A stretch of 64,000 nt of DNA from Streptomyces eurocidicus (GTDB taxonomy: Bacteria > Actinomycetota > Actinomycetes > Streptomycetales > Streptomycetaceae). The stretch covers positions 682,001 to 746,000 of the forward strand of contig NZ_LGUI01000002.1 of NCBI RefSeq assembly GCF_002891295.1, in the 5' to 3' direction. The notes under the pieces were generated by a model. It was not told the DNA's origin. It saw only the letters and a program-made list of their open reading frames with translations, and searched no databases. The position numbers were made by a program, and so were the translations under genes. Shown piece after piece: positions 34,782-43,702 of this stretch (the stretch's first letter is position 1; the number at the start of each line of letters is the position of its first letter).

Positions 34782-36137
34782 GTGTGGCTGGTGTTTTCGC
34801 GAATAAATAAGCTCGCCGCGCGGCGTGGGCCTCGGGCGATCCTGTGGGCCACGGCGGGCGTGGTGACCCTCGGATTCCTGATCACGCTGGAGATCGTCGC
34901 GCGTCGCTACGCCGGTGTGCCGGGGCCGCTGACCAACCAAGCGAGAGAGGTGATATTCGCGCCCAAGCCGGGGCCGCTGTACGGCGGTATGGCGTTGATG
35001 ATGGTGGTGCTCACCTGGCGGCAGCGGTTCATCGCGGCCGGTGCGGCGATCGGCATCGACATCGTCTTCGTGCTGGTGCGATGGGCGGCCGACGCCGAGG
35101 TGCCCGAGGGCCAGTACTTCGGCAACGGCGCGCTGTGGGTGATGCTGGGCTGCGCCGTCATCGCCCTCACACGCCGCACCGGCAAGGAACGCGTCCTGCT
35201 GCTGAAGGGCGTCGGCCTGGGCCTGCTGCTGGTGGCCGGCCGCAAAGCAGGCGACACCTGGCTGCTCATCACGTCGAAGACCCGCCCGATGGTGCTCGAC
35301 CAGTACGTGGCGACCGCCGACCACGCGCTGGGCAACCCGTCCTGGGCGGCGGGCCGGATCCTCGAGGCTGTCGGCCCGGTCGGCACCCATGTCCTCGACC
35401 TGGTCTACGCACAGCTCGCGGTGGCCGCGGTCGTCGTCGCCCTGTACCAGCTGCGCAACGTGGCGGCCGAGCGCCGCTTCCCGCGCCATCACCTGGTGCG
35501 CACCTTCCTGGTGATCGGCCTCCTCGGCCCGGGCATCTACATGATCTTCCCGGTGGTCGGACCGATCTTCGCCTTCGGTCCGGGCACCTCCGGCACCGGC
35601 GGCCTGCAATGGGCGGTGGCCGACCTGTGGCCGCACACGCCGCCGCCGATCTCCCTCCCGCACCCGGTGCCGTACGACGGCATCACCCCGCGCAACTGCA
35701 TGCCCAGCCTGCACACGGCGTGGGCGACCGCGATCTTCATCCACTCCCGCAAGGGCCCGCGCCTCCTGCGGTTCGCGGGGGCGTTCTGGCTGGTCGCCAC
35801 GCTCAGCGCGACGCTGGGATTCGGATACCACTACGGCGTGGACCTCGTCGCCGGTGTGGTGTTCTCGCTCACGATCGAGGCGGCGCTGCGCTCGTTCGAC
35901 CGCGGCTGGGACCGGTCGGGAATCCGGCTGGTCGCCTACGGCGTGATGGTCTTCGCCGCGCTCCTGGTGTCGTACCGCTTTCTGCCGGTGCGGATGGCCG
36001 AGCACCCGTGGCTTGCCGGGCCGCTTCTCATCCTGGCCCTGGCCTCGGTGATCTACGGCTACGTGCGGACCACCAGGGCGTGGGAGCCGAAGACGGCGCC
36101 GGTACGGAAGACGGAACCGCAACCCGAACTGGTGTGA
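34782..36137 (+). CDS. PAP2/inositolphosphotransferase-like membrane protein
   Basis: The protein has about 451 residues. The start is uncertain: GTG 34782, or GTG 34791 as a leaderless start 7 bases after TATAGT (34778-34783); no ribosome site is visible. It is a multi-pass protein, with the first segment at AILWATAGVVTLGFLITLEI. It has the PAP2 catalytic motifs CMPSLHTAW (about residue 305) and LGFGYHYGVDLVAG (His and Asp). Such enzymes dephosphorylate or transfer phosphate or phosphoinositol head groups on lipids at the membrane. The region before it is unusually AT-rich. Its substrate is unknown. Confidence 0.82.
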   Translation: MWLVFSRINKLAARRGPRAILWATAGVVTLGFLITLEIVARRYAGVPGPLTNQAREVIFAPKPGPLYGGMALMMVVLTWRQRFIAAGAAIGIDIVFVLVRWAADAEVPEGQYFGNGALWVMLGCAVIALTRRTGKERVLLLKGVGLGLLLVAGRKAGDTWLLITSKTRPMVLDQYVATADHALGNPSWAAGRILEAVGPVGTHVLDLVYAQLAVAAVVVALYQLRNVAAERRFPRHHLVRTFLVIGLLGPGIYMIFPVVGPIFAFGPGTSGTGGLQWAVADLWPHTPPPISLPHPVPYDGITPRNCMPSLHTAWATAIFIHSRKGPRLLRFAGAFWLVATLSATLGFGYHYGVDLVAGVVFSLTIEAALRSFDRGWDRSGIRLVAYGVMVFAALLVSYRFLPVRMAEHPWLAGPLLILALASVIYGYVRTTRAWEPKTAPVRKTEPQPELV

Positions 36138-36174
36138 GCCGGCACTTCGAGACCCTCGACGGGCCACGAACGTG

Positions 36175-36211
36175 CCTTTCCCCGACGGCGGAACACACCG
36201 TCGGGGAAAGG
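36175..36211 (+). terminator. Terminator after the PAP2-like gene
   Basis: CCTTTCCCCGACGG (36175-36188) and CCGTCGGGGAAAGG (36198-36211) form a perfect 14-bp stem with a 9-base loop. It lies between convergent genes and may serve both. Confidence 0.85.
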
Positions 36212-36257
36212 CGGCCGAGCAGTGCCGGAGGCACCCGGCAGCGAAATCCTGCCGCGC

Positions 36258-36917
36258 CTACGCGGGATACCAGGCGCCGTTGTACCACACCTCGTTGGCC
36301 CCGTCGTTGTGGTGATCCATGTTGAAGTCTTCGGGGTAGTTCTTGACGTGGTTGTTCGGGTAGGTCCAGATGCCGGCGGACTCGTCGCAGACGTAGTCCC
36401 AGTGGCAGATGGTCTTGACCGGGATGTTCCCGAAGTTCTTGTCGGCGCCGGCCAGTGGAGCACCGATGATCCCGCCGAACGGCACGGCCCCGCCATTGGC
36501 GCCGGGAGGGCCCTGGCGCTTGGGGTCCGCGATGAGAACGGCGTTGACGTTGTCGAACGACCGCCAGTTCTCGGAAACCCAGATGTGCACCACCGCGGCG
36601 CCCAGGGAATACCCGCCCATCTTGACGTGCTGGCCCGGGCACGCGGCGCGCTGGTCACGGACCAGGCGGTTCAGCTCGTTGACACCCGCCCGGGCGCTCG
36701 CGCCGTTGGGAATCTGGGTGGGGTATCCGACGTGCTGCTGGATGTTGCCGTAGAACCCGTCGTTGTTCCACGAACTTCCCGTACCACCGACGACGATCGT
36801 GTACGTGCCCTCGCACGGAGCCGGAACCGCCGCTTGCGCGGTGGAACCCTGCGCCAGCGAAAGCCCCGATCCCAGCAGAAGAGCGGTCAACGCGGCCGCT
36901 GTCCTTCTTCTTCGCAT
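36258..36917 (-). CDS. Secreted cutinase/PE-PPE-like esterase
   Basis: The protein has 219 residues. ATG 36917 opens a signal peptide (MRRRRTAAALTALLLGSGLS, cut near AQA). The mature part starts PCEGTYTIVVGGTGSSW and has HVKMGGYSLGAAVVHIW, a GxSxG nucleophile elbow. A likely acid is in LIADPKRQG and a His in DHHNDGANE. Four cysteines could make two disulfides. The layout is closest to PE-PPE/cutinase-like alpha/beta hydrolases, which cleave polyesters or lipid esters. The exact substrate is unknown. It is followed on the same strand by other secreted polymer-directed proteins. Confidence 0.7.
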   Translation of the reverse strand: MRRRRTAAALTALLLGSGLSLAQGSTAQAAVPAPCEGTYTIVVGGTGSSWNNDGFYGNIQQHVGYPTQIPNGASARAGVNELNRLVRDQRAACPGQHVKMGGYSLGAAVVHIWVSENWRSFDNVNAVLIADPKRQGPPGANGGAVPFGGIIGAPLAGADKNFGNIPVKTICHWDYVCDESAGIWTYPNNHVKNYPEDFNMDHHNDGANEVWYNGAWYPA

Positions 36918-37043
36918 TCGATCTCCCCATGTAGTCGGCCCACGCGTTGACCTTCCGGTGCGGTACGCGCCGGCCGAGGTCGCCGCACGACAGTGGCAGC
37001 GGCCGATGAAATTCCCATGAAGACCCGCGAGGCCCCACGGCAC

Positions 37044-39011
37044 TCAGGCCAGGGGCGGGCCGCCGACGGGCGCCCACGGTGACCAGTCGCCGCTGGGCGC
37101 GAGCTGATAACGGCCGCTCAGCGGGCCGGCCGGGGACCCGGCGATGATCTCGATACGCCCGTCGGCGTTGGTGCCGAACCCGGACCCGGACGCGCCGGGG
37201 CCGAAACTCTCCCACGCGGACCAGCCGGAGCCGTTCTCCCAGCGGTGCGCCGTGCTGGTGCGGCCGGTGGCGAAGACCTCCATCCTGCCGTCGGCGTTAC
37301 GGCCGACGCGGACCCGTGCGTCCGGCGGCCCGCCGAAGGCGCGCCACACGGACCACTCGCCCGAGGGCCCGGCCTGGACCCTCCGCGACAGGCCCGCCGC
37401 TCCGCCGGCCACCAGGTCCAGCGCGCCGTCCGGCCGTCTGTTGAGAGCCAGGTGCACAAGGCCGGGCACGGTGCCGAACTCCTCGAAGCCGGTCGGCCAG
37501 CCACCGCTGGGCACGCCCTGCCCGCGCCGGTACACCCTGTCGTCCGCCGCGGCGATCACCTCAATCCGGCCGCTCGCGTCACGGCCGGTGGCGAGCACCG
37601 AGTCGGCGGGGCCACCGAAGGGCTCCCACCCGGCCCAGGGCCCGCCCGGCGCGGTCTGCCAGCGGTGGTGGACGCCCGTCGGCCCGCTGGCGAACAGCTC
37701 CAGCCTGCCGTCGGCGTTCTGCGCCACGGTCAGGTCGTGTGCGGCGGTGCCGAAGTTCTCCCAGTCCCGCCATACGTTCGGCGACACCTGCGCCCTGTGG
37801 TCCACCCGGCCCTCGCCGGCGGCGAACACCTCGATCCGCCCGTCGAGGTCGCGCGCCGCGGACAGCGTCGCCGACCTCGGCCCCCCGAACGGATACCAGT
37901 CGGACCACGACCCGCTGGGCGTGGTCTGGTACCGCCCCCACACCTGGTCCGGCCCACCGGCGAACGCCTCCTGCCGTCCGTCGGCGCCGGAGACGATCAC
38001 CACCCGGTCGCCGGGGTCCGAAGCGGCCTCGACCGCGTACTGCCGGCTGCCCGCGCCGAAGTCGAGACCGGCCAGCCACACCCCGCGCTGTCCCCATCCG
38101 GCGTGGCTGATCCACCACCGTCCCCCGGCCTCGACCACCTCGGCGGCGTGGCTGAACACATGTCCGCAGAGCTGGCCGGGGGAGAAGCGCAACGGATCCG
38201 GGCCGCAGAACACATCGGTGCCGGCGTACCCGCCACGGGGCCCGAGGAACAGATGCCAGGTGCCGCCCTCGAACACCACGAACGGCGACTCGGTGTTACC
38301 CGCGCCGCGCCCGCTCGCGGGGTCGGTGAACGCGATCGACCGGTCGCTCCAGTGCGTGAGGTCGGTGCTGGTGCGGTAGGCCACCACGTGGTTCCCGCCG
38401 CCGGGATCGGCGGTCGCGGTGTAGTACATGACCCATCGGTCGCCGACGCGGGCCACCATGGGGTCCCGGGCCTCGTAGCCGTCACGGAACAGCGGCCCGC
38501 CCGGCCGGCGGGTCCAGGTGTACAGGTCGGTGGAGGTGGCGAGGTTGATCGCGGCCTTCGAGCCGTCGGGCCCGCCGCCCGCGTAGAACATGTAGTACGT
38601 CGACCCGTCCTTGATGACGTGCGGCGCCCACAGATGGGTCTCACCGTAGCCGCGGTCCGCGTACAGCGCGGGCGGGCGCTTCGTCCACGGCCCGTTCGGG
38701 CTCGGCGCGGTGGCGTGGGCGAAGGTGTTCTCGTCCTTGTCGTCCGAGGGTTCGGCGTGCGTGATGCCGAACAGGTGCCAGGTGCCTCGGTCGTCTTGTA
38801 CGAACGTGTGGTCGTTGAGGTACCAGGGACCCGCTTCGCCCACGCTCGGGTCATAGACCTGTACGAACGGTGTGGCCCCGACCTGCCCGGAAGCCGCCGC
38901 GGCGACCGCCGGCACCGCGGCGGCGGGCAGTGCCGCTCCGGCCGCGGGCAGTGCCGCTCCGGCCAGGAACAGGAGGGTGAGCACGGCCCACAAGGCTCTG
39001 GAATCGCGCAT
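37044..39011 (-). CDS. Secreted GH43-like glycosidase with seven PLL/DUF346-type repeats
   Basis: The protein has 655 residues. A signal peptide (1-40) precedes a five-bladed propeller glycosidase (about 45-335): YLNDHTF (base Asp), [38 protein letters not shown] (Asp) and [17 protein letters not shown] (acid Glu). Seven repeats of about 47 residues follow, each with xxDGRxExFA and a W..W.xFGGP end, from about 350 to 655. These PLL-like (DUF346) repeats make a second propeller thought to bind sugars. The likely role is cleaving arabinose- or xylose-type side chains from plant or wall polymers. The next two upstream genes on this strand share the same repeat module. Confidence 0.83.
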   Translation of the reverse strand: MRDSRALWAVLTLLFLAGAALPAAGAALPAAAVPAVAAAASGQVGATPFVQVYDPSVGEAGPWYLNDHTFVQDDRGTWHLFGITHAEPSDDKDENTFAHATAPSPNGPWTKRPPALYADRGYGETHLWAPHVIKDGSTYYMFYAGGGPDGSKAAINLATSTDLYTWTRRPGGPLFRDGYEARDPMVARVGDRWVMYYTATADPGGGNHVVAYRTSTDLTHWSDRSIAFTDPASGRGAGNTESPFVVFEGGTWHLFLGPRGGYAGTDVFCGPDPLRFSPGQLCGHVFSHAAEVVEAGGRWWISHAGWGQRGVWLAGLDFGAGSRQYAVEAASDPGDRVVIVSGADGRQEAFAGGPDQVWGRYQTTPSGSWSDWYPFGGPRSATLSAARDLDGRIEVFAAGEGRVDHRAQVSPNVWRDWENFGTAAHDLTVAQNADGRLELFASGPTGVHHRWQTAPGGPWAGWEPFGGPADSVLATGRDASGRIEVIAAADDRVYRRGQGVPSGGWPTGFEEFGTVPGLVHLALNRRPDGALDLVAGGAAGLSRRVQAGPSGEWSVWRAFGGPPDARVRVGRNADGRMEVFATGRTSTAHRWENGSGWSAWESFGPGASGSGFGTNADGRIEIIAGSPAGPLSGRYQLAPSGDWSPWAPVGGPPLA

Positions 39012-39056
39012 GATTCATCCGTTTCCGGTCGACCGCTACCGGCCGACATGCCGGAA

Positions 39057-39097
39057 GCGGGGTCTTCCCCGGCCGCCACGGCCGGGGAAGACCCCGC
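39057..39097 (-). terminator. Terminator after the lysozyme-like PLL gene
   Basis: An 18-bp perfect stem (39057-39074 with 39080-39097) has the 5-base loop GCCAC. It lies 126 bases past the stop of 39223-40884 on the minus strand and upstream of the GH43-like gene. Confidence 0.85.
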
Positions 39098-39222
39098 CTC
39101 GGAGCGGCTGAGCGGGCTTGGCGAAGTCCGGTGCGGTTCGGCAGCACCCGAAGGGGCGCGGGGAACTGCGCGACCGGCCACGACGCACCCGCAGACGGCG
39201 CACCGGACTTTGAGCGGAGCGC

Positions 39223-40884
39223 TTAGTTCATCGCGGGTCCGGAATCGTTCAGCCAGGCCCACTCGGACCAGGTGGAGAATCCGGTCTGCCACCGGTGGTA
39301 GACGCCGGCCCGGCTGGTGCCGAACACCTCGATGCGCCCGTCGGCGTTGTTGCTCGTACCGATCTCGGTGCCGCCGTCGCCGAATTTCTCCCACTCGGAG
39401 TACGGCGCGTTCGGGCGCGTCTGCCAGCTGTGGCTCGCGGTGGTGGCGCTGATCGCGAACACCTCGACCCGGCCGTCGACCGACCGCGAGGTCGTCAGCT
39501 CGGCGTTGGCGACCCCGCCGGTGCCCGCCCATTCCGACCACGAGGCCGGGCCGGTCTGCCAGCGGTGGAACACCCCATTGGCGTTGGAGGCGAACACCTC
39601 CAGCCTGCCGTCCTGGTTGTAGCTGGCGGTGACGTCGTGTCCGCCGCCACCGAAGTCATCCCATGCCGACCAGCCGCCGTTGACGGCGGACTGGTACAGA
39701 TGCCCGAAGGCCGAGTCCGACATCGCGAACACCTCGAGCCGTCCGTCGGGTGCGTTCTCCATGGCGAGGCGCGAGTTGGCGGGGCCGCCGTTGGTGCCTT
39801 CCCAGCCGGCCCAGCCTCCGCTGGGTGCGGTCTGCCATCTGTGGAAGACGCCGTTGGGGTTGGAGGCGAACACTTCGATGCGGCCGTCCGCGTTGCTACC
39901 TGCCGCGAGTCGGTATCCGCCGCCGCCGAAGTTCTCCCAGCCGGACCAGCTGCCGCTGGGTGCGGTCTGCCAGATGTGGTCGAAGGTGGTGTCGGAGAGT
40001 GCGAAGAGTTCGAGTCGGCCGTCGGCGTTGGTGGCCACGGCGAGTTGTGCGTTGCGCGGGCCGCCTTCGCGGCGCCACTGCGACCAGGCGCCGTTCGCGG
40101 CGGTCTGCCAGGAGTGGTAGACGCCGTCGGCCCCGGCCGCGAATGCCTCCAGCCTGCCGTCGGCGGACCGTCCGGACACCACCCGACCCGAGGCGTACGG
40201 GTGTTTGGGACCGCTGCTCATTCCGGACCACAGCGCGTTGGCGATGACCATCGCGTCGCCCGCCTCGATCGCGTACAGCCCGCGCAGGTCCTCCCTCGGT
40301 TGCTGAACGTGCCAGCACACCTCGCCGACCGCCTCGTTGTTCCAGGAGCCGCCCGGATACAGCTGTTCCATCCGGTTGAGGAAGGCGTTGGTGGCGTAGG
40401 CCGGGTTCAGGCGCTCGTCCCGGGAGCCCCACCAGTCCTGCTGCTGGAACAGCCCGAGGCTGGTGTGGTCGACGGCCTGGGAGTAGTTGTTGATGCTGGT
40501 CTCCACGATGACCGTGGCGATGGCGATCGTCGCGGCCTTCTGGTTGAGACCCCGGTCCTTCACCGCCTGTGTGACCATGCGGGCGCAGGACACCTTGTAG
40601 GCGTTCATGTAGCCGGCCATCTTCGCGTGCAGCTGCGGGTTGAGCTGGTCGGCCATGATGCCGTCGGTGGCCGACGGGCCGGCCGGGTCACAGGGCACGG
40701 TCGGAATGGCCAGTCCCCGGGGACCGGCGAAATAGTGGGAGACGCCGGACCGGTCGTCGCCCGGGCGTGGCACGGGCGCGTTGTCGGCGAGGGCGGCCGG
40801 CGCGGTCATCCCGATGACCGACGCCCATATGGCGGCCGCGAAGGCCAGTCCGGTGAACACACGGTGTGAACCATGTCTTGGCAT
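39223..40884 (-). CDS. Secreted lysozyme-like protein with seven PLL/DUF346-type repeats
   Basis: The protein has 553 residues. The signal peptide (1-33) is followed by a helical lysozyme-like domain (about 70-225): AATIAIATVIVETSINNYSQ (likely catalytic Glu in VETS), HTSLGLFQQQDWWGS and EDLRGLYAIEAGD. Seven propeller units follow ([20 protein letters not shown] and so on), the number expected for a closed seven-blade ring. The predicted activity is peptidoglycan glycan-strand cleavage. A 422-bp stretch (39782-40203) is almost identical in sequence and length to 41484-41905 in the next gene, pointing to recent duplication or gene conversion. Confidence 0.82.
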   Translation of the reverse strand: MPRHGSHRVFTGLAFAAAIWASVIGMTAPAALADNAPVPRPGDDRSGVSHYFAGPRGLAIPTVPCDPAGPSATDGIMADQLNPQLHAKMAGYMNAYKVSCARMVTQAVKDRGLNQKAATIAIATVIVETSINNYSQAVDHTSLGLFQQQDWWGSRDERLNPAYATNAFLNRMEQLYPGGSWNNEAVGEVCWHVQQPREDLRGLYAIEAGDAMVIANALWSGMSSGPKHPYASGRVVSGRSADGRLEAFAAGADGVYHSWQTAANGAWSQWRREGGPRNAQLAVATNADGRLELFALSDTTFDHIWQTAPSGSWSGWENFGGGGYRLAAGSNADGRIEVFASNPNGVFHRWQTAPSGGWAGWEGTNGGPANSRLAMENAPDGRLEVFAMSDSAFGHLYQSAVNGGWSAWDDFGGGGHDVTASYNQDGRLEVFASNANGVFHRWQTGPASWSEWAGTGGVANAELTTSRSVDGRVEVFAISATTASHSWQTRPNAPYSEWEKFGDGGTEIGTSNNADGRIEVFGTSRAGVYHRWQTGFSTWSEWAWLNDSGPAMN

Positions 40885-40921
40885 GAGGTGACTTTCTGCT
40901 GTGAAGTGGGATGCGCGGCGG

Positions 40922-42469
40922 TCAGCCGACCTTCGGACCTGCGGAATTTCCCACCCAGCCCCATACGGACCAGGTGGAGAATCCGGTCTGCCAGCGGTGG
41001 AAGACGCCGTTGGGGTTGGTGGCGAACACTTCGATGCGCCCGTCGGCGTTATGGCCGGCGGTGATTTCGGTACCGCCGTCGCCGAATTTCTCCCAGGACG
41101 AGAAGGGCGCGTTCGGGTCGGTCTGCCAGATATGGGCGGCGGTACTGCCGTTGACCGCGAACACCTCGACCCGGCCGTCGACCGAGCGTTCCGACGCCAG
41201 CTGGGAATTCGCCGGGCCGCCCGTCCCCTCCCAGGCGGACCAGGTGGAGAATCCGGTCTGCCAGCGGTGGAAGACGCCGTTGGGGTTGGAGGCGAAGACC
41301 TCCAGCCGTCCGTCGGTGTCGTGGTTGACGGTCAGGCCGTGTCCGCCGCCGCCGAAGTCCTCCCATGCCGACCAGCCGCCGTTGACGGTGGACTGGTACA
41401 GGTGCCCGAACGCGGAGTCCGACATCGCGAACACCTCGAGCCGCCCGTCGGCGGAAGTCTCCATCGCCAGCCGGGAATTCGCCGGGCCGCCGTTGGTGCC
41501 TTCCCAGCCGGCCCAGCCTCCGCTGGGTGCGGTCTGCCATCTGTGGAAGACGCCGTTGGGGTTGGAGGCGAACACTTCGATGCGGCCGTCCGCGTTGGTG
41601 CCCGCCGCGAGTCGGTATCCGCCGCCGCCGAAGTTCTCCCAGCCGGACCAGGCGCCGTTCGGCGCGGTCTGCCAGATGTGGTCGAAGGTGGTGTCGGAGA
41701 GTGCGAAGAGTTCGAGTCGGCCGTCGGCGTTGGTGGCCACGGCGAGTTGTGCGTTGCGCGGGCCGCCTTCGCGGCGCCAGTCCGACCAGGCGCCGTTCGC
41801 GGCGGTCTGCCAGGAGTGGTAGACGCCGTCGGCCCCGGCCGCGAATGCCTCCAGCCTGCCGTCGGCGGACCGTCCGGACACCACCCGACCCGAGGCGTAC
41901 GGGTGCGGCCGGGCCGCCTGCTCCTCGATGATGTTGTTGTACCGGAGTGCCTTGTAGTCGCCGTTGGGGTGACCGTCGAGCATGGCGTCGTTGATGTTCG
42001 CGCGGAAGTGCCCCGGCGGCTCCACACCGCTGGCGCCCCCGCCGAAGCTGTAGTAGGAGAATCCGCCGCGTTCGTCCTCCCACTTCTGGAAGATCAGGGT
42101 GTGGTCGTAGAACGAATTCAGAATGTCCCCCGCCCGCAGCTCGTCCCGCCCGATTTCATGGGAAAAGCGGGGCAGTCCCTGGGTGTTGGGATTGGCGTCG
42201 AGATGCCACGCCATGGAGACATAGCCGGAACAGTCGGTGCGGTAGTCGAAGTCGCCACCGGGGCCGGGTGCGGATCCGTGCTGGTTGTAAGGGGGATGCT
42301 GCTCCACCCAGTACTGCGCGCGCCAGATCACCTCGCTACGGGTGATCCGGCCGCCACGGTCGGACGAGTCGGCGGATTTCGCGAAGGCGGGCGTGGCCAC
42401 GGAAAGCGTGACCACACCCGCTATCAGCGAAAGGAAAAGTCTGCCGAACAATGATCTGAAAGGCGTCAC
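40922..42469 (-). CDS. Secreted NlpC/P60-like protein with seven PLL/DUF346-type repeats
   Basis: The protein has 515 residues. GTG 42469 was chosen for GAGAGG 6 bases upstream and the signal peptide (TPFRSLFGRLFLSLIAGVV, cut near AFA). Residues about 45-190 are a cysteine-peptidase-like domain: RSEVIWRAQYWVEQHPPYNQ, YRTDCSGYVSMAW (nucleophile Cys) and DHTLIFQKW (His). This head is clearly related to that of 10773-12890, but here it carries seven PLL-type repeats instead of FG-GAP repeats. It likely cleaves peptide or amide bonds in cell wall. It lies 37 bases upstream of the lysozyme-like partner in the same direction, so the two are probably co-transcribed. Confidence 0.85.
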   Translation of the reverse strand: MTPFRSLFGRLFLSLIAGVVTLSVATPAFAKSADSSDRGGRITRSEVIWRAQYWVEQHPPYNQHGSAPGPGGDFDYRTDCSGYVSMAWHLDANPNTQGLPRFSHEIGRDELRAGDILNSFYDHTLIFQKWEDERGGFSYYSFGGGASGVEPPGHFRANINDAMLDGHPNGDYKALRYNNIIEEQAARPHPYASGRVVSGRSADGRLEAFAAGADGVYHSWQTAANGAWSDWRREGGPRNAQLAVATNADGRLELFALSDTTFDHIWQTAPNGAWSGWENFGGGGYRLAAGTNADGRIEVFASNPNGVFHRWQTAPSGGWAGWEGTNGGPANSRLAMETSADGRLEVFAMSDSAFGHLYQSTVNGGWSAWEDFGGGGHGLTVNHDTDGRLEVFASNPNGVFHRWQTGFSTWSAWEGTGGPANSQLASERSVDGRVEVFAVNGSTAAHIWQTDPNAPFSSWEKFGDGGTEITAGHNADGRIEVFATNPNGVFHRWQTGFSTWSVWGWVGNSAGPKVG

Positions 42470-42776
42470 GAGTACCTCTCCGTTCGTCGGCGGCCGACGA
42501 TAGAGAGGGCGGATGAAACAGTGATGAAACCGGTGTGCCGGAGCGGCCCGCGGCCGGGGCTCGGCGGATTCGTTTACCGATCGCGCGAAAAGGGTTGGGC
42601 TGTGCAGCTCATCCGCCCGCCCTTTCATCGGCGTACAGCCTGGGGCCTGACGTAGGGGGAGGGGCGACCCGGGCCCGTGGGCGGACCGGTGCGGCCGGTC
42701 CGCGAGCCGCGGTGCCGCCACCCGGCCGCCGCCCGCCGGCCGTGTCCCGCTCACCGGCGGATGCGAAGATCACGCC
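42470..42776. other. Divergent control region, wall hydrolase and phosphonate regulator
   Basis: 307 bases with no gene. It contains the direct repeat at 42512-42530 and a purine-rich run on the plus strand. No clear ribosome site precedes GTG 42777. Confidence 0.4.
42512..42530 (-). promoter_or_regulatory. PHO-box-like direct repeat
   Basis: GATGAAAC occurs at 42512-42519 and 42523-42530, that is GTTTCATC twice with an 11-base period on the minus strand. Phosphate-control PhoP boxes in Streptomyces are 11-bp repeats around GTTCACC; the units here match at about six of seven bases. A -10-like CTATCG follows toward the wall-hydrolase gene. PhoP control is inferred. Confidence 0.4.
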
Positions 42777-43556
42777 GTGGACCCTACGCACACGCACCAA
42801 GAATCCGCCCGGCCGCCCGGCGCCCCGGTGCGCGCCGGTATTCCCGAGCACGGGCGGATCCCCAAGTACTACGCGGTCAAGGCGCGGGTCGCCGTCCTCC
42901 TCGACGAGCTGGGGGAGGGGGGCCTGCTGCCCACCGAGCGCGAGCTGGCCGCGCGCTTCGAGGTGTCGCGGGAGACCGTGCGGCAGGCCCTGCGGGAGCT
43001 GTTGCTGGAAGGGCGGCTGCGCCGGATGGGGCGCGGGACGGTGGTCGCCGGGCCCAAGCTGGAGCAGCCGCTGTCCCTGGCCAGTTACACCGAGGGCGTA
43101 CGCCGCCAGGGCCGGCGCCCGGGGCGCGACCTCATCGGGCTGGACCGGCTCTCCTGTCCGGCCGCGCTCGCCCCCGACCTCGGCGTGGCGGCGGGGGACC
43201 CCGTGTGGCACCTGGAGCGGGTGCTGCTCGCCGACGATGAACGGGTGGGGCTGGAGAGTACGTACGTGGCGGTCGAGCGGGCGCCGGCGCTGGACACGGA
43301 GTTCGAGCCGGACTCGTCCTTCTACGCGTATCTGCGCGATCGCCTCGGCATCGGCTTCGGGGACGCCGACGAACGGCTCGAGACCGTTCTCGCCACCCCG
43401 CGCGAGGCACTGCTGATCGGCACGCCGCCCGCCCTGCCGATGCTGCTGATCCACCGGGTGTCCCGGGACACGGAGGGAGAGCCGCTGGAGCGCGTGCGCT
43501 CCCTCTACCGGGGGGACAGGTTCTCCTTCACCGCGCACCTGCGCGGCGAGGGCTGA
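42777..43556 (+). CDS. GntR/HutC-family regulator of the phosphonate operon
   Basis: The protein has 259 residues from GTG 42777. The winged helix GLLPTERELAARFEVSRETVRQALREL (about 55-85) and wing GRGTVVAG are typical GntR. The C-terminal half is a UTRA ligand domain (PVWHLERVLLADDERVGLESTYV, MLLIHRVSRDTEGEPLERVRSLYRGDRFSF). It sits 146 bases before phosphonate catabolic genes, with a HutC-type palindrome between (43615-43629). It therefore probably senses a phosphonate or its aldehyde and represses the operon. Confidence 0.88.
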   Translation: MDPTHTHQESARPPGAPVRAGIPEHGRIPKYYAVKARVAVLLDELGEGGLLPTERELAARFEVSRETVRQALRELLLEGRLRRMGRGTVVAGPKLEQPLSLASYTEGVRRQGRRPGRDLIGLDRLSCPAALAPDLGVAAGDPVWHLERVLLADDERVGLESTYVAVERAPALDTEFEPDSSFYAYLRDRLGIGFGDADERLETVLATPREALLIGTPPALPMLLIHRVSRDTEGEPLERVRSLYRGDRFSFTAHLRGEG

Positions 43557-43614
43557 GCCCACATCGCGCACGTCGAGAGGCGGTCGCCTCGGCCTCATTG
43601 TCACGAGAAGATAA

Positions 43615-43629
43615 CGGGTCTAGTCCAGG
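43615..43629. promoter_or_regulatory. HutC/DasR-type operator
   Basis: CGGGTCTAGTCCAGG is a near-palindrome centred on TCTAG. Its core GGTCTAGTCCA differs by one base from the DasR site core GGTCTAGACCA. It lies 74 bases before the oxidoreductase start. The local GntR regulator is the likely binder; cross-control by a DasR homologue is possible. Confidence 0.55.
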
Positions 43630-43702
43630 ATTGGCGGCTCGTTCGCCGCCGGTTCGTCGTCCGGCCGCTTTCGCGTCACCCCGTTTGACGAGTGTTCGAC
43701 TC

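Noticed and set aside
37245..40869. Long plus-strand frames opposite the PLL-repeat genes
   Set aside because: They mirror the repeated minus-strand genes and have no start signals. The minus-strand products have signal peptides and known domains.
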